A stretch of 19,785 nt of DNA from JABMMZ01 sp044357345 (lineage in GTDB: Bacteria > Bacteroidota > Bacteroidia > NS11-12g > UBA955). The notes under the pieces were generated by a model, which had not been told where the DNA came from, did no database searches, and was given only the letters and a program-made list of their open reading frames with translations. The stretch is from the NCBI GenBank assembly GCA_044357345.1, contig JBIKPR010000053.1, positions 1 through 19,785 of the forward strand, in the 5' to 3' direction. Below, piece by piece: positions 15,052-19,785 of the stretch. Both the position numbers and the translations under genes were made by a program. How positions within the stretch are numbered: position 1 is the first letter of the stretch; each line of letters opens with the position of its first letter.

Positions 15052-15493
15052 AATAGTTACATTAGCGATACTGAGTGTCACAACTCTGATTTCGTGTCAA
15101 AAAAACAACATCAACAATGATCCAATTGCTGATGTACCGGTAAATATAACCATAAATATGGCGCTCCCATTGTACAGTCATTTGCTCAACGAAGGTACAT
15201 TTTTGTATTGGGATGGGGGAGTAAAAGGGGTTGTTGTGGTTCATTATCAAAATGATGAATACTACGCCTTCGATAGATCGTGCAGTTACCAACCTAGCAC
15301 TTCTTGCGCCAAAATTGAAGTTGACAGCTCATTTATGGTCTTTAGATGCGGAACTTCAAAAAACACGGGATTTGAAAAATGCTGTGATTCGAAATTCTTT
15401 ATGAATGGACAAGTCCTTAATGGGCCTGCAACTTTTGGCTTAAAACAATACCAAGTTATTAAAACTGGAACCGAATTGTCTATTAAAAATTAA
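15044..15493 (+). CDS. Rieske-like lipoprotein without canonical cluster ligands
   Basis: The protein has 149 residues from ATG 15044 and carries a textbook lipoprotein signal (VTTLISC, Cys18). The mature part resembles the Rieske-type lipoproteins of the Bacteroidota: YYAFDRSCSYQPSTSCAKIE matches the loop that normally reads CxH, and FEKCCDSKFFMNGQVLNGPA matches the CxxH loop and the following glycine-proline turn, ending in LKQYQV. The histidines are absent. Cysteines 80, 88, 102, 113 and 114 remain and could bind metal or form disulfides. A [2Fe-2S] cluster is therefore doubtful. The gene shares ATGAATAA with the end of the acyl-CoA dehydrogenase, an eight-base overlap. A longer frame from 15011 would hide the signal peptide behind 11 residues and is rejected. 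Confidence 0.7.
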   Translation: MNKIVTLAILSVTTLISCQKNNINNDPIADVPVNITINMALPLYSHLLNEGTFLYWDGGVKGVVVVHYQNDEYYAFDRSCSYQPSTSCAKIEVDSSFMVFRCGTSKNTGFEKCCDSKFFMNGQVLNGPATFGLKQYQVIKTGTELSIKN

Positions 15494-15512
15494 AAAAAAA
15501 TTAAAAAAATTC

Positions 15513-15542
15513 TTTCTAAAGTAAAACATTTTAATATATTTG
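15513..15542 (+). promoter_or_regulatory. Predicted promoter of the OmpA gene
   Basis: TATATTTG at 15535-15542 matches TAnnTTTG exactly. TTTC at 15513-15516 sits 18 bases upstream at the -33 position (consensus TTTG). A run of A tracts at 15486-15508 upstream could act as an UP element. The leader to ATG 15581 would be about 30 bases. Confidence 0.6.
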
Positions 15543-15580
15543 TCGGGTTATATCAACAAATCACTATTAAAAAGCAGCTT

Positions 15581-17116
15581 ATGATAAAGAGAAAATTACT
15601 AGTTACTATCATTGCAATCTTGTCTGTTAATCAGGCTTTTTCGCAATCTGCAGAGAGAAGACTTGGAATAGAAATCAACGGTGGAATTAATGAATATCAA
15701 GGTGATCTAGGATCTGCCTTGTTCTTTGCTAGAAAGCCTAACTACCAAGGAATTGGAGCATCTATCAGTTACTACCTTACCCCAAACATTGATTTATCAT
15801 TCTTTGGTTCTGGTGGTGATGTAGGATACTTCACTGCTCTTCCATATGTAGATCCTGAATTTAAATACGTACAGTTTAGAACAAATTTAGCTACCGTTAA
15901 TGGTGGTATACGTTTTAAGTTACTAAAAGACAAACCTTTTACTCCATATATAATGTTGGGTTTAGGTGGTGTGTACTTGCACAGTAATGTAAGCCGAGAT
16001 CCTAACTCTTACACTGGTGCTGCTGGTAATGCTGCTGCTGGAATTGGTTTCCAATACAGTTTAAATGAAAAGTTTGGTATTAGATTACAATCTATGTTCA
16101 ACTACACATTTAATGACATTTGGGATGGTGAACCATATGCTTATTTAACCCACACAAGAAACAAGAACAATGATTTGTTTGCATTTCACTCACTTGGTTT
16201 TTTCTATAACCTTCCTTATGGAGATGCTTCAATGGGTGGTGTTTCACAAAAAGATAAAGACAAAGACGGTGTGCCTGATGCACTTGATAAATGTCCTAAA
16301 ACTCAGCCTTGGCAATTACCTGTCAACGAAGATGGTTGTCCTAAAGATTCTGATTTGGATTCAATTCCAGATTACCAAGATTCATGTCCATTCAACTTCG
16401 GTCCGCGTAAATTCAACGGTTGCCCTGACAAAGACAATGATGGTATTATAGACAGCAAAGACCGTTGCCCTGAAAAAGCTGGTCCTGTTGAATTCCAAGG
16501 TTGCCCTGATACAGATGGTGATGGTGTTTTAGACATTGAAGATGCTTGTCCAACTGTTAAAGGTCCAAAAGAATACAATGGATGTCCTGACTCAGATGGT
16601 GATGGCATTGAAGATAAAAAAGACAAATGTCCGAACGTAGCTGGATCTAAAGATGGAGAAGGTTGCCCAGATACAGATGGCGATGGTGTTTATGACAACA
16701 GAGACGTTTGTCCTAAAGTTGCTGGTCCTGCTACCAATAAAGGTTGTCCTGAAATCAAACAAGAAGTAGTACAAAAAATTGCTCTTGCTGCCAAAGGCAT
16801 CAACTTTGAAACTGGTAGCGATGTAATTAAGGCTGAATCTTACGATGACTTAGATGGATTAGTTAAAATCTTAAACGAATATCCTGAAGCCAATGTTTCT
16901 ATAGATGGTCATACTGATAACGTGGGCGATCCTGCTAAAAACAAAGAGTTGTCACAAAAACGTGCTAACGCTGTAATGGCATACTTAATCAATAAGGGCG
17001 TATCAGCTATGAGATTAACTGCTACAGGTTACGGTGATAGCCAACCGATTGCTGACAACAAAACCAAACCAGGTCAAGCTAAAAACAGAAGAGTTGACTT
17101 CAAGTTAACTTACTAA
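15581..17116 (+). CDS. OmpA-family outer membrane protein with thrombospondin type 3 repeats
   Basis: The protein has 511 residues. The signal peptide is cleaved near residue 21 (AFSQ). Residues of about 25-215 form an outer-membrane beta-barrel-like domain with many aromatic and glycine strands, for example GIEINGGINEYQGDLG and PYIMLGLGGVYLHS. About 225-390 hold Asp-rich thrombospondin type 3 repeats with paired CP motifs, likely calcium-binding. About 400-511 form the OmpA C-terminal peptidoglycan-binding domain, with GHTDNVGD (443-450; Asp446) and SQKRANAV (458-465; Arg461), the residues that hold diaminopimelate. It should link the outer membrane to peptidoglycan. It is transcribed alone, between a strong predicted promoter and a strong terminator, as expected for an abundant protein. 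Confidence 0.95.
   Translation: MIKRKLLVTIIAILSVNQAFSQSAERRLGIEINGGINEYQGDLGSALFFARKPNYQGIGASISYYLTPNIDLSFFGSGGDVGYFTALPYVDPEFKYVQFRTNLATVNGGIRFKLLKDKPFTPYIMLGLGGVYLHSNVSRDPNSYTGAAGNAAAGIGFQYSLNEKFGIRLQSMFNYTFNDIWDGEPYAYLTHTRNKNNDLFAFHSLGFFYNLPYGDASMGGVSQKDKDKDGVPDALDKCPKTQPWQLPVNEDGCPKDSDLDSIPDYQDSCPFNFGPRKFNGCPDKDNDGIIDSKDRCPEKAGPVEFQGCPDTDGDGVLDIEDACPTVKGPKEYNGCPDSDGDGIEDKKDKCPNVAGSKDGEGCPDTDGDGVYDNRDVCPKVAGPATNKGCPEIKQEVVQKIALAAKGINFETGSDVIKAESYDDLDGLVKILNEYPEANVSIDGHTDNVGDPAKNKELSQKRANAVMAYLINKGVSAMRLTATGYGDSQPIADNKTKPGQAKNRRVDFKLTY
16253..16750 (+). repeat. Coding thrombospondin type 3 repeats
   Basis: About six or seven repeats of roughly 23-28 codons follow the pattern DxDGDGxxDxxDxCPxxxGPxxxxGCP. 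The later units are most alike (PDTDGDGVLD, PDSDGDGIED, PDTDGDGVYD). DNA identity between the copies is only moderate, so it is a protein-level repeat and not a recent tandem duplication. Confidence 0.85.
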
Positions 17117-17137
17117 GTTTTAGTATTTACAATATTG

Positions 17138-17167
17138 AAAAGGCAGGATTAATATCCTGCCTTTTTT
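17138..17167 (+). terminator. Rho-independent terminator of the OmpA gene
   Basis: The left arm at 17138-17149 (AAAAGGCAGGAT) is the exact reverse complement of 17154-17165, giving a 12-bp stem around the loop TAAT, followed by T residues to 17167. It begins 22 bases after the OmpA stop codon. Confidence 0.9.
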
Positions 17168-17379
17168 ATGTCCTAATATTTCTTCATTGAGCTTATTTTA
17201 ACCACTACCATTGAAAAGATAATAAATTCTCTAACTTTCTAAATGTTGTTTTGATTTACATTCCCATAACTTTTAATTTGACAACAATCATTGCAACAGC
17301 ATTTTGAATATTATAACATACTTTAATTCTATTCTAGGCTGCTTAATGCTATAAAACCACATAATGTAACTTAATTAAA

Positions 17380-17409
17380 AAAAGCCTCTATCAAATGATA
17401 GAGGCTTTT
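17380..17409 (-). terminator. Terminator of the gdh-psd-small-protein unit (bidirectional form)
   Basis: AAAAGCCTCTATC at 17380-17392 pairs perfectly with GATAGAGGCTTTT at 17397-17409 around the loop AAAT, a 13-bp stem. On the minus strand the stem is followed by a T run (plus-strand A tract at 17377-17383). The plus side also has four T residues, so it may stop transcription both ways. Confidence 0.85.
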
Positions 17410-17426
17410 AAATATTATTTAGATAA

Positions 17427-17753
17427 TTAATCCTTTTTAGTTGCTGCTTCTGTCTTCTTTTTGCAACATGCAGAACCCTCGGCTTTATCTTTATCACAAG
17501 AACTTGATGCTTCTTTCTTGCAACATGATTTCTTAGCACATTTCTTCTCAGTAGAAGCTGTAGTAGTTTTCTTTGCAGTACTATCGTTGGTCACAACAGC
17601 TGCTGAAGGTGCTTGTTCTGCTGCTGGTTTAGCCACTTCGATAATCGATTTAGGCTTAGAATTAGAAGTTGTATTTCCTGCTGCATTGTCTTGGGCACTA
17701 GCCATGAAAGACAATCCTGCAATTAAAACGATGCTTAAAATTAACTTTTTCAT
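17427..17753 (-). CDS. Small secreted lysine- and cysteine-rich protein
   Basis: The protein has 108 residues and I do not recognise a family. The signal peptide MKKLILSIVLIAGLSFMASA is clear, with cleavage after residue 20. The middle (21-68) is low-complexity Ala/Thr/Ser/Lys. The last third has six cysteines: Cys72, Cys77-78, Cys86 and Cys96-97, spaced by lysines (KKCAKKSCCKK and SACCKKK). Two CC pairs in a basic, otherwise disordered tail suggest metal binding or disulfide-based attachment; this is inference. It follows psd after 41 bases in the same direction and ends just before a strong terminator, so it is likely the last gene of that unit, perhaps with extra transcription from a weak -7-like GATTTTTG at 17796-17789. 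The ORF on the opposite strand is a shadow. Confidence 0.75.
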   Translation of the reverse strand: MKKLILSIVLIAGLSFMASAQDNAAGNTTSNSKPKSIIEVAKPAAEQAPSAAVVTNDSTAKKTTTASTEKKCAKKSCCKKEASSSCDKDKAEGSACCKKKTEAATKKD

Positions 17754-17794
17754 TTGTTGTATTAATATTTTATATGTTTAAAATTATTCAAAAA

Positions 17795-18451
17795 TCAAGC
17801 CAAAGTGGCAACCACGGTCTCTCCTCCTTTGGTCTTTTGTTGAAGTGAAACCTCTATCTTAGCGGATAATGGTAAGTATAAGTCAATGCGAGAGCCAAAC
17901 TTAATAAATCCCATTTCAGCACCTTGAGTAGCCATATCTCCTTCCTTAACATAGTAAACAATTCTCTTCGCCAATGCACCAGCTACCTGTCTAAATAGTA
18001 CTTCAGCTTTCGAGCCAGCAATAACCACGGTCGTTCTTTCATTCTCCGTTGATGATTTTGGATGCCAAGCAACTAAGTATTTCCCTGGATGGTACTTTGC
18101 ATATCTAACAATTCCTGAAATTGGATTGCGGTTTACATGCACATTGATAGGGCTCATAAATATGCTTACCTGACGTCGTTTGTCTTTGAAGTACTCTGTT
18201 TCCTCAACTTCTTCAATAACTACAACTTTACCATCAGCTGGAGCAATAACCTGGTTATCATTTATAATTGTGTTGCGCAAGGGATTGCGAAAAAACTGAA
18301 CTATAAGAATGAAGAATATTAAAGATATTGATAAAACTATTTTGCCTATTAAGTGCTGGTCGCCTAATATTGATTGAACACCAATATTAATTCCTGCAAG
18401 AATTAATAAGGTAACTAAAATGATTTTATATCCTTCTCTGTGTATTAACAT
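17795..18451 (-). CDS. psd: Phosphatidylserine decarboxylase (short, pyruvoyl-dependent)
   Basis: The protein has 218 residues and converts phosphatidylserine to phosphatidylethanolamine at the inner membrane. Two hydrophobic segments lie at about 10-28 and 36-53. The conserved core has IAPADGKVVVIEEVE (69-83), SIFMSPINVHVNRNP (96-110, His105), and KFGSR (184-188). The chain is expected to cleave itself between Gly186 and Ser187, the serine becoming the pyruvoyl group of the alpha subunit. This is the short form found in the Bacteroidota and many other bacteria, with FGS rather than the LGST of the E. coli enzyme. Its ATG shares the A of the upstream gdh stop codon (TAATG), so translation is probably coupled to that of glutamate dehydrogenase. 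Confidence 0.95.
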   Translation of the reverse strand: MLIHREGYKIILVTLLILAGINIGVQSILGDQHLIGKIVLSISLIFFILIVQFFRNPLRNTIINDNQVIAPADGKVVVIEEVEETEYFKDKRRQVSIFMSPINVHVNRNPISGIVRYAKYHPGKYLVAWHPKSSTENERTTVVIAGSKAEVLFRQVAGALAKRIVYYVKEGDMATQGAEMGFIKFGSRIDLYLPLSAKIEVSLQQKTKGGETVVATLA

Positions 18452-19713
18452 TAGAATACTCCTCTGAATTTTTGTGTAGTAGCAACTTTATCAATGGCTA
18501 CGATGTATGCAGCAGTTCTCAAACTTACTGTATGTTTTTTACCTGTGTCAAATACAACATCAAAAGCACTTTTCATTACTCTATCTGCTCTTCTATTTAC
18601 ACGTTCTTCAGTCCAGAAATAACCCATTCTGTTTTGAACCCATTCGAAATAAGAAACTGTTACACCACCTGCGTTAGCCAGAATATCAGGTACCACTATA
18701 ATGCCTTTATCGTTTAATATTTTATCTGCATTGGCACTTGTTGGTCCATTTGCACCTTCTACTATTAGTTTGGCTTTGATGTTACCAGCATTAGCATCTG
18801 TAATTTGGTCTTCCATTGCTGCAGGAACTAAAATATCACATTCTAATTCTAACAATTCTGAATTGCTGATATTCTTACCGCCAGTGTATCCTCCAAGATT
18901 GCCTTTTTCTTTAGAATATGCCATTGCTTCTTCGACACTTACACCTTCAGGATTGTAATATCCTCCTGTTACATCTGAAATACCTACGATTTTAACCCCT
19001 AACATTTCAATAAGTTTGGCTGAAATTGATCCAACGTTACCAAAACCTTGAACTACACAAGTGCACTCCTCTGGTTTTAATCCCATTTTAGCTAAAGCAG
19101 AACGGGTACAAACCATTACACCTCTACCTGTAGCTTCTACTCGGCCTAAAGATCCTCCCATTGAAATTGGTTTTCCTGTAATTACAGCCGGAGTATATTG
19201 ACCTTTAATCTTTGAATATTCATCAACAATCCACGCCATTTCTTGTTGACCAGTATTCATGTCTGGAGCAGGAATGTCTTTATCTGGACCAAAAACATCA
19301 CTCATTGATGCCGCATATGCGCGTGTTAAACGTTCAAGTTCACCTTTGCTCATTGACTTAGGGTCACATTTGATTCCACCTTTTCCACCGCCATAAGGAA
19401 TACCTACTACCGCAGTTTTCCATGTCATCCATGCTGCTAAGGCTTTTACTTCATCTAAGGTTACATCCATAGAATATCTTATACCACCTTTAGATGGACC
19501 TAATGTTGTGCTATGTTGTACTCTATGTCCTTCAAATACTTTTACTTTTCCATTATCCATAATAACTGGAAGATTAACAGTAACGATCTTTGCAGGATAT
19601 TTTAAGGTGTCATAAGCTGATTCATCAAGGCCTATGATTTTAGCCGCTTCATCAAAACGTTTCATCATCGAATCCAAAGGATTCAAATTGCTGTGAATGG
19701 TTGCATTACTCAT
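18451..19713 (-). CDS. gdhA: Glutamate dehydrogenase (Glu/Leu/Phe/Val family)
   Basis: From ATG 19713 the protein has 420 residues, the normal size of the hexameric family. It has GPSKGGIRY (72-80, substrate-binding Lys75), YGGGKGGIKCDPK (107-119, Lys111), PAPDMNTGQQEMAWI (148-162, Asp151), GRVEATGRGV (190-199) and the Rossmann loop GFGNVG (223-228), so it should oxidatively deaminate glutamate to 2-oxoglutarate, or run in reverse. Coenzyme choice (NAD or NADP) is not decided from sequence. A longer frame begins at ATG 19767, but those 18 codons carry the -7 box and the probable transcription start, so the MSNATIHS start is used. It heads an apparent unit with psd, an unusual partner. Confidence 0.95.
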   Translation of the reverse strand: MSNATIHSNLNPLDSMMKRFDEAAKIIGLDESAYDTLKYPAKIVTVNLPVIMDNGKVKVFEGHRVQHSTTLGPSKGGIRYSMDVTLDEVKALAAWMTWKTAVVGIPYGGGKGGIKCDPKSMSKGELERLTRAYAASMSDVFGPDKDIPAPDMNTGQQEMAWIVDEYSKIKGQYTPAVITGKPISMGGSLGRVEATGRGVMVCTRSALAKMGLKPEECTCVVQGFGNVGSISAKLIEMLGVKIVGISDVTGGYYNPEGVSVEEAMAYSKEKGNLGGYTGGKNISNSELLELECDILVPAAMEDQITDANAGNIKAKLIVEGANGPTSANADKILNDKGIIVVPDILANAGGVTVSYFEWVQNRMGYFWTEERVNRRADRVMKSAFDVVFDTGKKHTVSLRTAAYIVAIDKVATTQKFRGVF

Positions 19714-19745
19714 TGTTTTCTTATTTTTATAATAGTAAAGGGTTG

Positions 19746-19775
19746 CAAATTTAGTCTTTTCAGACATTTAACAAA
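19746..19775 (-). promoter_or_regulatory. Predicted promoter of the gdh-psd unit
   Basis: On the minus strand TTTG at 19775-19772 and TAAATTTG at 19753-19746 are separated by 18 bases, which matches both the -33 and -7 elements of Bacteroidota promoters. The gdh ATG at 19713 is 33 bases below the -7 box. This is the best promoter in the window. Confidence 0.65.
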
Positions 19776-19785
19776 TAATTATTAT

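Larger units (their letters stand above)
17117..17426. other. Intergenic region between convergent genes
   Basis: This 310-bp stretch lies between the ends of two convergent genes and holds one terminator for each. The roughly 210 bases between the two hairpins are AT-rich, with no open frame, tRNA or conserved motif that I can support. Confidence 0.6.

Noticed and set aside
16253..16750. Tandem repeat array that might suggest a CRISPR
   Set aside because: The period is coding (DxDGDG and CP motifs of thrombospondin type 3 repeats), with no identical direct repeats or unique spacers.
17461..17781. Plus-strand ORF of 106 residues opposite the cysteine-rich gene
   Set aside because: The minus-strand frame has a proper signal peptide and a terminator downstream; the plus frame is its mirror.

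Overview
The window looks like chromosomal DNA of a member of the Bacteroidota. It is AT-rich throughout. It carries a type IX secretion (T9SS) C-terminal sorting domain, an OmpA protein with thrombospondin type 3 repeats, and several families that are typical of or common in this phylum (DUF2795, DUF2452, DUF4292, a DUF6427-like protein, a DUF7793-like protein). Shine-Dalgarno sequences are weak, and several genes are preceded by the Bacteroidota -7 promoter element TAnnTTTG. I see no mobile element, CRISPR array, tRNA or rRNA. The genus cannot be fixed from sequence alone.

Layout. (1) 1-670 is the 3' end of a large secreted adhesin-like protein with PKD-like domains and a T9SS tail. (2) 785-2962 holds a DUF2795 protein, a convergent unrecognised gene that I read as a catalytically degenerate Fic-like protein, a 365-bp AT-rich gap full of inverted repeats, and a small SpoIIAA/STAS-like protein. 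(3) 2956-6608 holds hflX on the minus strand, divergent from a two-gene unit (secreted protein plus polytopic membrane protein) whose predicted promoter overlaps that of hflX. (4) 6610-7677 holds a lipoprotein glutathione peroxidase and a divergent DUF2452 gene. (5) 7720-15493 is a tightly packed plus-strand run: polysaccharide flippase, dUTPase, sugar-phosphate nucleotidyltransferase, TPR lipoprotein, DUF4292 lipoprotein, EnvC-like LytM protein, 3-hydroxyacyl-CoA dehydrogenase and a Rieske-like lipoprotein. (6) 15581-17116 is a stand-alone OmpA gene with a strong predicted promoter and terminator. (7) 17427-19713 on the minus strand runs glutamate dehydrogenase, phosphatidylserine decarboxylase and a small cysteine-rich secreted protein, ending at a terminator facing the OmpA gene.

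Common theme. Region 5 is mainly a cell-envelope cluster: glycan precursor activation and export, two outer-membrane-type lipoproteins and a peptidoglycan-amidase activator. The OmpA protein and phosphatidylserine decarboxylase extend that theme. The dUTPase and acyl-CoA dehydrogenase are housekeeping genes inside the run, and the dUTPase appears to have its own promoter.

Start sites. Several longest open frames begin too far upstream. Translation starts are moved here for dut (9186), the acyl-CoA dehydrogenase (14194), the Rieske-like lipoprotein (15044) and glutamate dehydrogenase (19713), and with less certainty for the flippase (7720) and the Fic-like gene (2210). In four cases (flippase, dut, glutamate dehydrogenase and, with a relaxed match, the Fic-like gene) the discarded start lies inside or upstream of a -7 box.

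The most interesting unexplained items are the degenerate Fic-like protein with the repeated ATTATATT half-sites in the gap upstream of it, the face-to-face promoters of hflX and its neighbour, and the Rieske-like lipoprotein without canonical cluster ligands. No clearly new multi-gene system is evident.
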